From: Hermatobates lingyangjiaoensis
Lineage: Eukaryota > Arthropoda > Insecta > Hemiptera > Hermatobatidae
Direction of reading: 5' to 3'
Length of the DNA stretch: 64,000 nt
Assembly: GCA_026182355.1 (NCBI GenBank)
Contig: JAPFBL010000319.1
Span: 186,001-250,000 of the forward strand
Shown here: positions 46,970-57,340 of the stretch, piece after piece
How the letters are laid out: the number at the start of each line of letters is the position of its first letter
How positions within the stretch are numbered: position 1 is the first letter of the stretch
The notes under the pieces: model-generated
Told to the model about the DNA's origin: nothing
The model's database searches: none
The model's input: only the letters and a program-made list of their open reading frames with translations
Translations under genes and position numbers: made by a program

Positions 46970-47021
<52 letters not shown>

Positions 47022-47084
47022 GTGTGTGTGTGTGTGTGTATGTGTGTGTGTGTGTGTGTGTGAGTGTGTGTGTGAGTGTGTGTT
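46919..47084. repeat. (TA)n/(TG)n microsatellite
   Basis: A short (TA)n is followed by about 145 bp of (TG)n with few interruptions. The apparent Thr-His or Cys-Val proteins on the two strands (46836-47141, 46937-47215) are translations of this repeat and not genes. Confidence 0.95.
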
Positions 47085-47215
47085 GTGAGGGTATTCATAA
47101 GTTTTTGGGAATGCTACAGGGTACATCGTTTGATGGACCAATTTTATGTTTTATTTTTTCATTTACCCTAGAATGTAGAAGTAATATAGTTTATGAGGTC
47201 ATATTTCATCAATGA

Positions 47216-49690
47216 AAAGTCACCTTCAGAAAAAAATAGGATTTTAAGAACATTTTTTCCTCTTAAACTATTATAGGTAATGGTTTTAAAATTGTGGAAT
47301 TAACATCAAGCTGACTACAGCATTAACTAAAAAAATAACAAATCATTTATATACCCATACAGGCCAGTGATAACAAAAACTATAACAATTTGACTTGTGA
47401 TGGATGACTTATGATTCTGAGAAGTTATGGACAGGGGATGATCAATGTGGATCATCCATAAAAAAAATAGGATTCCAAATGACAAGTGAGCAATACTTTC
47501 CACTTCTAGATCAACTTGAAAGGTAAAAACCTATGAATGTGGGCTTTGAAAGCAGAACAAAAATAAAACAGTTATTAAATATATGTTCATCACATCATTA
47601 TAAATAGTTTTGATTAAAAAGTGATATGTGAAGCATTAAAGCTGTAGATTATAAGGTCTTAGCCATTTATAAATATACAAAGCTGAAAATGAAAGGAAAA
47701 GAATAGTTCCTTATTCAAACGGAACACATACACATATATAAAAGAAAAATTGATCGATTTTTGATTTATACGAAGAGCAATTGAGGCTATTAATTTGCAT
47801 GTCGAGGTAGAGAGGCATATCGACCAGCAAGACTCTACTAGCTGAGCTGAAAACATGCGCACGTGACTGGCCGGTAGCGATTTGCATACAGACAGCTCCC
47901 TGTTTCTTACTCATTAAAAACAGACCGCAACCATTTATGGTCTCAATGGACTGTTTATTTAATATTCTGGCCCAAGAGAAATGTCGTTTCTTTGATGGGG
48001 CGAAAAGAACTAATTAAGTTTATGCTCTCAGTAGCCAAAACCATTGTAAAGGTGATTAAGAAATAAAATTAATTTCATTCACACTATAATTAGTATTGAC
48101 TATTACTTTGGATAAAAAGGAGCAACTGAAATAAAAGTGACTGCTTAAAACATCAAGTCAACTCTCACTGTATGTGGCTATTATTAAAAAGAGAAAGAAA
48201 CAATACAGCAAACTGGTACAATGTGTTATAATCACCACAGACATCGTCTTTGCAGGTGATATCCTCGATATCAAGTACGCTGCCCTTAGGGTTGTGTCGA
48301 GCAATAGTAAGTATGGCCAATGACTGCAAACATAGTGCAGAGAACCAGATATATTAGAGTTGAGTGGGTTAAATTATGCTTCATAGGAAAACTACAAGGC
48401 CTGTAGAAGTTGCACAGAGTCAAAAGAATTGCATCAAGCTGGCTTATATTTTTACGAAAAAGTGAATTAAGAACTATATTTGAAGTATACATTCAACAGT
48501 AGTAAATGGATGAAGTGTCCAAGGAAAAAGTGTTCTTTAAAGATGAAATATACAAGATTTTAATAAAAACTAATAAACGATTTTAATTTTCTTTCAGTTG
48601 TTGCAGGTCAGGGATATAAGAATATAGTAAATGTTTACAAGCTATCATCAATGAATTTTGTATTCAATTAGATGTGACGAAAAACTTCGAATATATAAGT
48701 TTGGAGTTGTCAATTTATCATCAGTAGTATGTGAAAATTGTTTTTATCTTCTTTTAGTAGTGCTAGAAGATAAACTGCAGATAAAGCATGAAATCAGCAC
48801 ATTGTCATTAGAGTAGTTTTAAACCAAGAAGTTCCCAGTAAGTCAAGGTTCACCCCCAGTATCACTAAGCAGTCATCAGCGGTGCATGAAGTCATATCTT
48901 GAAAAGGAAGTGCATGGATCTTGGCCTTACAACCACCGACTCACACCGAGACACAGTTCTCATGGAGAGACCTGCATTCTTATAATGACCCACAGCTGTT
49001 GCTGGAAATCAGCCAATTAAATACATATAATTGGTTACATTCAACAGTTAGCGGGTAATAATCACTATGCGAATTGTAATATAAAATTACTATTCTTGAG
49101 AAATACTAATTTCATTTCTTGTGATATTTATTAATGAAACACAACTGTAAGTATGACCCAATGAATTGAATCGACCTACATGTACTTTTCCTAGATATAA
49201 ACCAGCTTTCACTTTGTTTAAATTCTGATTTTTCCTTTTAGCAGTTTTACACTAAAAGCGTTCATAATAAAAATCTTGTAAATTAATTTCTCTTCATTCC
49301 ATTCTGCTTGTCTCTTCAGATATCGGGTTAAATTATTCTAATTCATGAAAGCCTGCAACTTTATTTAAGTAAATATCACCATATATTAACTTATATTAAA
49401 ATATAAGCATATATTTTAAGAGATCGAAGAATTTTCAGATAAAATTTAAAATTTCAGGTGAAATTTTAAAATTATAAAATAATGTTAAATTGATTAATAT
49501 TATTTAATAATATAAAATTTATAATACGTTAAATATATATATATAATATATATACACGTACGACTTATATATAATATATAAGTCAGATTTATATATAATA
49601 TAAATGGAGTAATATAAATTATGTTCATTTTGTTCATTTTGTAACCATCTGTTAACTTTTGTCTTGATTTTTTGTACTGTTCTGATGACG
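47216..49690. other. AT-rich sequence without a recognisable gene
   Basis: Short frames at 47659-47914 and 48286-48492 have no recognisable domain. A less AT-rich stretch at about 48840-49010 is unassigned. Confidence 0.4.
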
Positions 49691-49697
49691 CTATATG

Positions 49698-49905
49698 CCC
49701 ATTATCAATGATGGTTTGTGCAGATTCTGCAAAGAAGAGGAAGAAACGCCATTGTACCTGCTGGCTGACTGCCATGTAACTTTTGTGCACAGAGGAACGT
49801 GCACTCAATAAACGGGACACTCAACAAAAACCATAGAAAAACTTTTACCGCTGGACCCAGCATAAGTGCTGAGCTTCTTGCTACTGCACTAGCCAACAGA
49901 GTACC
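49698..49905 (+). pseudogene. 3' fragment of the second RNase H LINE (copy 3)
   Basis: This copy is in the opposite orientation to the other two. One frame reads NDGLCRFCKEEEETPLYLLADC, an intact Cys-x2-Cys...Cys zinc knuckle, of which the other copies keep only parts. It then follows the shared GGGACACTCAACAAAACC-like and AAGTGCTGAGCTTCTTG segments. The frame breaks soon after. Confidence 0.7.
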
Positions 49906-50459
49906 TTTTGCTCATGATTATTGATACGAAATATTAGCTTGGTGGAAGCTAATCCCACATAAAAGCATCACACTGGGTACAGTCCGGTTGATAATCATAG
50001 TTACAAAAAGTACAGAAAGTTTTCTAGGAATTAGGTAGGTGTGATTACTATGGAAAGAAGCAAAGGAAGAAGCAGGATTGATATTAGGACGTTGTAAGAC
50101 AGCAACCACGTCCACATTGAATCATACCACTAGCAGTATAGAAAGCCTTTGGAAAAAAGATATCAGAAAAGATAGATCTTATATTGTTGTACGGTAGGAG
50201 AAAAAAGGCGACTCCTTGAAGATAGAAGAAGTACCGGAGGACGAAGAAAGTAAAGGGGAAATCTCCTCGTTAACGGTGCACAGCCTATTAGCACCAAGAA
50301 AATAAGCACTAATGAGAAAACTACAATCACAGCGGTCCCTCCCAGGACCAGAACTATAATGTACATCAGCAGAGACTATACGACTATTAAAAAGTTAGGA
50401 GGATAACATGGACAGAAAATTTATTTTTTAATTGGTTAATTTGGAGACTAAGATCTCTT

Positions 50460-50462
<3 letters not shown>
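49906..50462. other. AT-rich sequence without a recognisable gene
   Basis: Nothing supported. Confidence 0.4.
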
Positions 50463-50502
<40 letters not shown>

Positions 50503-50504
<2 letters not shown>

Positions 50505-50741
50505 CAATGATCAAACCACAATAAGAAATGGGAAAACAAGACTAAGATCTTTCAACCGTAACAAGCGGTCTTCGTCAGACTCAAAAACCCAACTGAAACA
50601 TCTTCAGTTGGTTTTTGGTTTCAGTTGGGTTTTTGACTCTGACGAAGACCGCTTGTTACGTTTTGAAAGATCTTAGTCTTGTTTTCCCATTTCTTAATTT
50701 GGTTTGATCATTGATTGTTATTTCACGTGTTTATGTGAAAT

Positions 50742-50745
<4 letters not shown>
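50503..50745. mobile_element. Family A foldback, copy 7
   Basis: The cores are at 50550-50578 (minus) and 50639-50668 (plus; one extra T in the stem, so the stem is weakened). (TA)n tracts are on both sides (about 50467-50500 and 50746-50774). The centre holds an inverted AACTGAAAC repeat. Confidence 0.8.
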
Positions 50746-50775
<30 letters not shown>

Positions 50776-50777
<2 letters not shown>

Positions 50778-51130
50778 TAATAAATTCTCGACCGTGTGAC
50801 AGATATACAACTAAAAAATGATAGATCGGGATGCGGTCAGTTTCTTCCACTTTCAATTCAAACTCTCATTGCCGATGTTCCGATTTTATATAAAATCTTT
50901 TTCCAAAGTCCTATAAACAGAAGAAAACAAGAATTTTAATACGTACTTTTTTTAAAAACACAAACAAAAGAAGTATACTATGAAAAATTACATACAATCT
51001 TGAGTATTAGGATAACAATGACAGAATAATAAATTATTATTTGTTGAGTTTAATTTGTTGAAATTGATGAACTGACCGAGTCCCGATAAACTTTAGTTTT
51101 GTTTCTATTCCACGTCGATACTTTTAACTA
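50776..51130. mobile_element. Family C foldback, diverged copy
   Basis: The left end reads TCTCGACCGTG...TCGGGATGCGGTCAGTTTCTTC, then CTCTCATTGCCGATGTTCCG. The right end reads GAACTGACCGAGTCCCGATAAACTTTAGTTTTG at about 51069-51101 in two blocks. The right inner arm with AACGTTGG has been lost, and sequence between about 50900 and 51060 has drifted. Confidence 0.6.
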
Positions 51131-51710
51131 TATTTATAAATATATAGTTAGAGAGCTAAATTAACTGATCATTTAGCTCTCTGATGATACTATAATGAAA
51201 GACCTTAGAGCATTGTATCCAATATATTTTTTTTTTTCATTTAGTTATTTAATTCATATTTTATATCAAGAGTTATAGTTGATAATGAATTTTTCATATA
51301 TATTTAGATGTATATATCAGTTCATACTTTCATACAAGAATCCTTCTCAGTTTTAATTCGACTATTTATACAGTGTTAGGCAAAATGATCAGACACATTT
51401 AAAGGTTTAATAAAATTCAAATAAATTAAAAAAAGAAAAAATGTTTTTATTTTTCAAAAAGTATATATAATGCTATTCTGTTTTTTAGGTTTTAAAAATT
51501 AAATCAGTCAAATGGGATCAGTTATTCTAGACACACTTTTCAAGGAGTTCACGAAAGTTATCTAAAACTGGGTGGGACATTTCTTGTGGAATGTTAGTAA
51601 TTTCTTAAAGAATTGCATCAATAAGTTGTTCAATAGATAAAGGGCGATTACTATGTATCTTGACTTGTGGTATCCTCAGAGAAAAAAGTCGCACGGATTT
51701 AAATCAGGTG

Positions 51711-52033
51711 TTGAGGGTCAGGTTAGATCAGTGGGTAACGTACCTACCTCTGGGCTGCTAGTCCGAGGTTCGATCTCCACCTGGCCCTCGATTTATTCAC
51801 GCGGGATGTGAATAAATCTGAGCACGTCGTCTTTCGGAGAAGAACGTTTGCCGTCAGTCCCGAGCCTGTACGATGTCAGGTACTCGTTAAAGATTCCTAA
51901 TTTAAATACATTTGATTTAAACAAAATTTAAGACTCCCACTGCAGAATCAATCTTCATTGTGTGGTATCACAAAGTTCCAATGCTCGGCCTACGTGTGTT
52001 CCCTTGTGGGGCTGCCACTGCAACCTAACCTAG
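51711..52033 (+). mobile_element. tRNA-headed SINE, subfamily 1
   Basis: The head is diverged (GGTTAGATCAGTGGGTAACG; box B GAGGTTCGATCTCCACC). The body is standard, and the tail GTGTTCCCTTGTGGGGC, GCCACTGCAACC ends in CTAACC. It sits at the left of a compound insertion in the mariner-type palindrome. The near-identical TAAATCAGGTG (51700-51710) and TAAATCCGGTG (52230-52240) at the two ends of the compound are its target duplication. Confidence 0.85.
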
Positions 52034-52104
52034 TACGTAATAAATAGACATTTCTGTTTATTTGTTACAAATAAACATTAGAAGACATGTCTTCTAACCA
52101 TTAT

Positions 52105-52232
52105 TAGCAAAATTTAGGACTCCCTATTTAGAATCTGTAGAATCATCAATCACACAAAAAGCCGGTAAACGGCTGACGTTATCACCCTCTAGGAGATTGG
52201 TTTAAGCAATAAACAGAAAACAAATAAATAAA
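52105..52232 (+). mobile_element. SINE subfamily 2 tail fragment
   Basis: It starts in the body (GCAAAATTTAGGACTCCC) and continues into the subfamily 2 tail with GCCGGTAAACGGCTGACGTT and GATTGGTTTAAGCAATAAA, ending in A-rich repeats. The missing head and the position between the subfamily 1 SINE and the target duplication suggest one SINE inserted into another. Confidence 0.75.
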
Positions 52233-52287
52233 TCCGGTGAACGGTCGGACCAACCGATGTCACCACACAAGGATATCAAATGACCAG

Positions 52288-52502
52288 GGAACATCTCCCT
52301 TAAACGTGATCCAATCCTAGCGATTTTGTCTCAGGGGATACCTTAAATCAGAAGTATACATTAATCACCTCAATCTATTTAACACGTAAAGGTGCAATTC
52401 GTCAAGAAATTACTGTCATTCCACATAAAATGACGCGCCGAGTTATAGGCAACTTTCGTGAACGCCTTCAAAAGTGTGTGGACAATACGGATCCTGTTTG
52501 AC
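52288..52502 (+). pseudogene. Mariner-type transposase C-terminus, right arm
   Basis: On the plus strand a DPNPSDF segment (shifted frames) near 52302, LKSEVYINHP-like codons near 52345, then an uninterrupted end reading GAIRQEITVIPHKMTRRVIG, NFRERLQKCV, up to the stop at about 52500. This is better preserved than the left arm at its 3' end but carries indels upstream. It is the same gene segment as the left arm, in inverted orientation. Confidence 0.8.
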
Positions 52503-52641
52503 TGATTTAATTTTTAAAACCTAAAAAACAGAATGGCATTATACATGTTTTTGAAAAATAAAAGCACTTTTTTTGTTTCTCTACTTTATTTGACTTTTAT
52601 TAAACCTACAAATGTGTCAGATCATTTTGCCAAACCTTCTG

Positions 52642-53750
52642 TATGTACAGAGGCGAATAGTAGTTGTTCAGTTAACATTCCGATAGTAATAATATGTCAG
52701 TGCGGCATAACAAGACTGGTGTAAGGGAGGTAGAATCAGGTTTGCAAACAGGCAGCAGACGGTGAATATTTAAAGGTAGAATGATACTAGAGAGGCGGTG
52801 AGGTTGAGGACATGGGACATGCTTTATGGGTCATGGCGGTATCCTGCGTCGTAAAGTGGATCACGTTATGACTGCCAGTGCTCTCTTCAAGTGGCGCTAA
52901 ATCCTCTTCATCCTCACACTCCCTTTTCCTTCTGCTATTATACCAGCATCTCTCACGTCAACACAACCAGCAACATTAATATGCTAAAATTTATTATTGT
53001 GTTTCGCTTGTTATTACTCATATTTTTTTTTGCAATGAACAGAAAAGGTCGTAAATAGTAAATTACACTTTCTAACAAACTATGTCAGATGAACCCAATT
53101 GCTATCAATACTATTAACAGAGAAAGTTATTTAACGGCATCAGTAAACCATTTGAGAGAAATATAAAACTGAGATTAAAAACTAAACGAGGTTTTAAGTC
53201 ACATTTATTTATGAAAAACATTGATACATCCATTTCTTTGGTGAACGTATTCCTGTAGGCAATGACGGTTTTTTTTAGAATATACAAACCAAAAAAAGTG
53301 TTCTTTAGAAGATTTCACACTAAATACCAAATGAAATAGATAATGAGCGTCTATTCTAAAATATAGAAAAATAAATATTAAACTTCACAAAAGAGACTAA
53401 GATCATTCAACTAAAACAACTGGTTTCCGTCAGAGTCACACAAGAACTGAAACAATTAAATCGAACATTTGGAGTGGTATTGAGAAAGGAGAGAAGCAAG
53501 AGAGGTGTCGTGTCGTTAATATTTAAGGATTAGTCTAACTGGAATAAACCATTACGGATGTTTATAGCGTTTGATACTCCTAACCTTCAATTTAATACAG
53601 TTTCTTTTTAATGGCCGTAAAATAATCTTTATTTAACTAGTAATACTTCGAGAGAATTGACATAAAGGTACTGAAACGGTTGAATAAACTTAGTTTTTTT
53701 TTCTCATTTCTTATTGTGTTTTGAACGTTAATATAGTAGTAGTATATAAT
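52642..53750. other. AT-rich sequence with a decayed family A arm
   Basis: A decayed family A core arm is at about 53398-53440 (minus), in which CTGACGG and GAATG replace CTGACGA and GAAAG. A less AT-rich stretch at 52735-52960 is unassigned. No gene was found. Confidence 0.4.
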
Positions 53751-53774
53751 ATATATATATATATATATATAAAG

Positions 53775-54295
53775 TAGGTGTCTTCTCTAATCGGGGTTCG
53801 GTCAATTTTCCAGGATAAAAAATCAAACTCTCGTTGCCAACGTTTCGGTTTTATTTAAAACCTTTTTCATAGGCCTAAAAATAAAGGATAATAAGAAATC
53901 ACATATCAACATCAAACATATACACAATATAAAAATGGATTGTTACAACTTGTGAATATTACAAGCAGAAATATTTCAGAGGTACATAAAACAATAACTT
54001 ACAGAAGTAAGATTTTTTAAAATTTTAATAATGTAAATTTCATTTTCTTAGTTAAAAAATTCTTACTTCTGTAAGTAATAATTTTTTTATGTATCTCTGA
54101 AATATTTCTTGTAATATTCATAAGTTGTAACAATCCATTTTCATATTGTGTATATGTTTGATGTTGATATGTGATTTCTTATTATCCTTTGTTTGTAGGC
54201 CTATGAAAAAGGTTTTAAATAAAACTGAAACGTTGGCAACGAGAGTTTGATTTTTTATCCTGGAAATTGACCAAACCCCGTTTAGAGAACACACC
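53775..54295. mobile_element. Family B foldback, long copy
   Basis: Arms of about 260 bp face each other around 54050. Outer ends GTGTCTTCTCTAATCGGGG and its complement match the copy at 7681-8000. The inner blocks (AAATTTTAATAATG, TTACTTCTGTAAGT, AATGGATTGTTACAACTT) also pair, showing that family B arms are longer than the 7.7-kb copy suggests. The left arm follows (TA)n at 53749-53771. Confidence 0.8.
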
Positions 54296-54333
54296 TATTC
54301 TATCAAACGGTCGATATATTATTGAATCTGTTG

Positions 54334-54334
<1 letters not shown>

Positions 54335-54359
<25 letters not shown>
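54335..54359. repeat. (TA)n microsatellite
   Basis: TA run between family B and family E segments. Confidence 0.9.
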
Positions 54360-54364
<5 letters not shown>

Positions 54365-54505
54365 TTGGTTTCCCTCTCTTATCTCTCCTGAAGACGGTTC
54401 AAACTGAAAATTAGAGACTGTAAGTGTGTTCTTTTGATTTCTCTATGCTTCTTTGTCTATATTGAACTATATTTGTCCGTTTTGGATCGTATTTCCAACG
54501 AAAAA
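54360..54505 (+). mobile_element. Family E single arm
   Basis: The sequence from GCGCTTGGTTTCCCTCTC through CCTGAAGACGGTTC, AAACTGAAAATTAGAG to TCCGTTTTGGATCG matches the right arm of the palindrome at 61835-62160. The stem partner AACC has become AACT. No left arm is adjacent. Confidence 0.7.
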
Positions 54506-54508
54506 AAG

Positions 54509-54511
<3 letters not shown>

Positions 54512-54536
<25 letters not shown>
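54512..54536. repeat. (TA)n microsatellite
   Basis: TA run between family E and F segments. Confidence 0.9.
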
Positions 54537-54542
<6 letters not shown>

Positions 54543-54549
54543 TAAACCG

Positions 54550-54725
54550 TCCAACAGGACTACTAGTTCACAAAAGAAAGAGAAAAACAGATAAAAACAC
54601 ACACAAAAAAGACTCACAACGACATTTCGACATTCGTGATCGATGACGACGATGACGTCGAAATGTCGTTGTGAGTCTTTTTTGTGTGTGCTTTTATCTG
54701 TTTTTCTCTTTTCTTTGTGAACTAC
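54550..54725. mobile_element. Family F palindrome
   Basis: Near-perfect arms of about 75 bp (TTCACAAAAGAAAGAGAAAA... and complement) face each other around 54640. The inner part of the right arm reads GATGACGTCGAAATGTCG, a GACGTCGAAA motif like PLE arms, but the CTGANGA part is not clear. Confidence 0.65.
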
Positions 54726-54744
54726 ATATATATATGGTACTTAT

Positions 54745-54872
54745 TGTAGGGTAAAAATCTAATGAAATGGTCTCCACATATAAAACTTAATAACAGATTG
54801 CACTACATTAGAAAGTTTTATATGTGGAGACCATTTCATTAGATTTTTACCCTACAATGAGTAAATACCACA
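54745..54872. repeat. Family J palindrome
   Basis: Arms of about 50 bp (ACTTATTGTAGGGTAAAAAT... and complement) surround a 27-bp loop. The loop segment AACAGATTGCACTACATTAG is repeated directly at 54877-54897, just outside the right arm, so loop plus arm may be a tandem unit. Confidence 0.65.
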
Positions 54873-54904
54873 TAATAACAGATTGCACTACATTAGAATA
54901 TATG

Positions 54905-55275
54905 ATACTGTTTTCTTGACCACAAAATTACAAACAAACACTTTTTCTTCTTCTTAGAATTTGGTCAGTGTTAATATACGGAATCACCTTTTTGCCAAAG
55001 GTTCGTCTTTATTTTAAGACATCCTCAGGGCTATAAATGTAATGACATGTAATGACAGATAACGGTTATGTTGTAAGGTAACAGAAGCTAGCCTTGAGTA
55101 AGTTTTTTGAATTTGTTATGATGTTTCTAAAGTAGAAATGACAAATGTCCATTGTTTATTGTTTTTTTTTTGTTAGTTTAGATGTCTTAAAATAAAGACG
55201 AAACGTTGGCAAAAAGGAGATTCCGTATATTAACCCTGACCAAATTCCAAGAAGAAGAAAAAGTGTTTGTTTTAT
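54905..55275. mobile_element. Family D foldback
   Basis: Outer ends ACAAACACTTTTTCTTCTTC and complement pair, then TTTGGTCAG.GTTAATATACG and ATTCCGTATATTAACCCTGA. The left arm core on the minus strand (about 55000-55028) reads CTGAGGA, T, GTCTT-loop-AAGAC, GAA then a mismatch. The right arm has GATGTCTT-loop-AAGACGAAACG but lacks the start of the heptamer. Between the two arms the element keeps one heptamer and one complete GAAA. Confidence 0.7.
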
Positions 55276-55280
55276 ATATA

Positions 55281-55487
55281 TCAATGATCAAACCGCAATA
55301 AGAAATTGGAAAACAAGACCAAGATCTTTCAACTGTAACAAGCGGTCTTCGTCAGAGTCAAAAACCCAACTGTTTTTGACTCTGACGAAGACCACTTGTT
55401 ACGGTTGAAAGATCTTAGTCTTGTTTACCCATTTCTTATTGTGGTTTGATCATTGCTTGTTATTTCACGTGTTTATGTGAAATCTTT
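55281..55487. mobile_element. Family A foldback, copy 8
   Basis: The cores are at 55327-55355 (minus) and 55382-55410 (plus). The two arms are almost touching (spacer about 10 bp). It starts only about 20 bp after family D. A (TA)n tract follows at about 55487-55504. Confidence 0.8.
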
Positions 55488-55576
55488 ATATATATATATA
55501 TATTTATTTACATATATGTAGTACAATATATTTAATATACAGTGTTATTTACGAAATTCCGTGTTAATGCTGTCAT

Positions 55577-55772
55577 AAAATATTCACAGGCCTGACTGGT
55601 AACTCATTAAAATTGCGTGTCAAACAACATCAATACTTCTTAATTAGAGGTGAGCCAAGTAAGACCCCATTTTTTCTTATAAATAATAAGGGTCATTATA
55701 TGGATTGAACAGAAATAAAGTTATCATGTTTCAAAAATTGTTGTAATTAATACTATTATTGAGCAAAGTTAT
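55577..55772 (+). pseudogene. Decayed PLE GIY-YIG endonuclease fragment (second relic)
   Basis: In one frame: IFTGLTGNSLKLRVKQHQYF, FFLINNKGHYMD, a stop in place of the expected Trp, then TEIKLSCF and a short tail with stops. It corresponds to IYIGQTGKSLKTRVKQHQ and HIKNENHHIDWTGAKF of the 60-kb PLE. The frame holds through about 65 codons with few indels, but YIG has become FTG and several stops are present. Confidence 0.8.
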
Positions 55773-57340
55773 CTTTTTTTAACAATATGATAGGTACTGA
55801 TAAATATAGTTAAAATTTACAAATCCATCGTACGAATTGATAAAAGTTTCAATAAGCTACAAATGAGCACATTAAAGGCTGCCTATGAAAAATTCTAATG
55901 TTACTTATAAATAACATACTTGTACTTATAAATATAATTTTATTGAATTGGTTCTAAAATTTCAAAAATCTCAAGAAATTGCAGAAAATAAAATAAAATT
56001 ATTGTTTTATAATTGAGTAAATGAAATAAAACATTTTTTTAAAAAATATAAAGCAAAACATTTTGACAGTGGTTTTGTTATGTAAACATATATGCTTTAA
56101 GGGAGAGCTCTGGAGACCTTGAGGTCACTGTCTTCGTCACTCCTCTTATATTAATTATAATATATATCCTAATGATGATTGAATTACATTATTGGCATAA
56201 ATTATTGAATAAATGTTACCTAATAGCAGATGACGTTTTCGTACGGTTTAAATGCTTGAAAAGTCAAGTAGTTCATTTTGACTACAAATTCTGGGTTGTT
56301 AATTCAGGTGTAATTTTTTATTTATAAAAAATTTACTTTGTAAACAGTTATTTGTTAAAATTCCTTACTTTCTTTGTGCTGTCTACATTTTATACGATTT
56401 ACTGGTTAACAACATTAACAACCAAAATTCTAAGGAAAAGAATTGTAAATTAACAAATTTTACCAAATAAATAAGGTTTCATAATGCCTTAGAAGTCAGT
56501 AAAATATCTTAAATATTACAACTAAAACTCCAAAATCACAAGCACAGAAAGAAGACAATCACTCACTCAAGTTTTTATCTGTTTTCTGTGTTTTTGACTC
56601 CAACGTTTTAGACGTGAGTGCTTCAACTTTGAAGTTTTAGAAATTTTTTGTTTCAATCGCTATTTATTTTTCAAAGTGTCTTAAATATTAATGTAATGCA
56701 TCTGTTTTACTTCGTATGATGCTTGTACCGGTGACAGCATACAGCGGTAAGAGGGTTTTAAAAGAAAAATGTTTAATTGAACTATTTAATTTATTTAATA
56801 TTTAACTATAAATAAATATTAATTAATTAATATTTATTTAAATTTATTTATTAATATTAATTAATTAATAAAATAATAATAACTTTGATCATTTTTTATA
56901 TGCTCATTTTCAACTAAACAATTTTGAAAATTTTATTTTAAAAAATAAAACATAAATGCAAATTTTAAACTATTTTAAAGTTAGAAGTCTTCTAACTTTA
57001 GACTTCATAAATCACCATTGTGGTTACGATACGGGAATATGCAAGTTCAATGACCAATGATTGCCTCGTGCACTACTGAGCGAGTCGTAATCAGCAGTGT
57101 CAGATCTGATACCTGCTACTATTGAAAGTCTGTGCCGCTATAGGTGGGAAAGTGTGGATTAGGTGTGGTAGCAAAGTAGCTATTTTCACCGAATACCAAA
57201 GTTTAGAGAGTAGATGATCAAAGCTAGATGCTGTCATAGAGTGACAGATGTGATGATGGAGAAATGGAATTCTTGTCCACGCTGCCTCTTGCAGAATGCT
57301 AAAAAACCCTCACGAAACCAGAATGGTGACAATCGCTCAT
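55773..57340. other. AT-rich sequence without a recognisable gene
   Basis: (ATTA)n-like repeats are near 56770-56880. A less AT-rich stretch at 57050-57200 is unassigned. Confidence 0.45.

Larger units (their letters stand above)
51545..52286 (-). pseudogene. Mariner-type transposase C-terminus, left arm (SINE-interrupted)
   Basis: Minus strand, reading from about 52286: MFPGHLISLCGDIGW, then RSPDLNPCDFFL, spanning the SINE insertion (51711-52232), then a stop in place of the expected Trp, GYHKS, and a drifting tail. The PDLNPCDFFLWGY-type motif is diagnostic for this transposase group, and the Asp in PDLNPCD follows the last catalytic acidic residue region. The terminal segment NFRE.LEKCV-like is still visible near 51550. 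Inactive. Confidence 0.8.
51371..52641. mobile_element. Mariner-type palindrome: two inverted transposase 3' ends
   Basis: TA dinucleotides at 51369-51370 and 52642-52643 flank ends CAGTGTTAGGCAAAATGATC and its near complement. Inverted arms about 370-400 bp long extend inward. Both arms carry the C-terminal coding region of a Tc1/mariner-superfamily transposase, in opposite directions, each pointing outward. They meet near 52288 at AGGGAACATCTCCCT. SINE sequences (51711-52232) interrupt the left arm. The element can make no complete transposase but keeps two identical-type ends, so it may have been mobilised in trans. Confidence 0.8.

Noticed and set aside
46836..47215. Overlapping long frames encoding Thr-His and Cys-Val repeats
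   Set aside because: They are translations of the (TG)n/(CA)n microsatellite in several frames, without any start context or domain.
48590..48625. A splice acceptor (TTTTCTTTCAG) starting a host exon
   Set aside because: The downstream frame is short and without domain; such motifs are common by chance in T-rich DNA.
49500..49820. 106-codon minus-strand frame
   Set aside because: It overlaps a LINE relic on the opposite strand and ends in TA-rich repeat; no domain.
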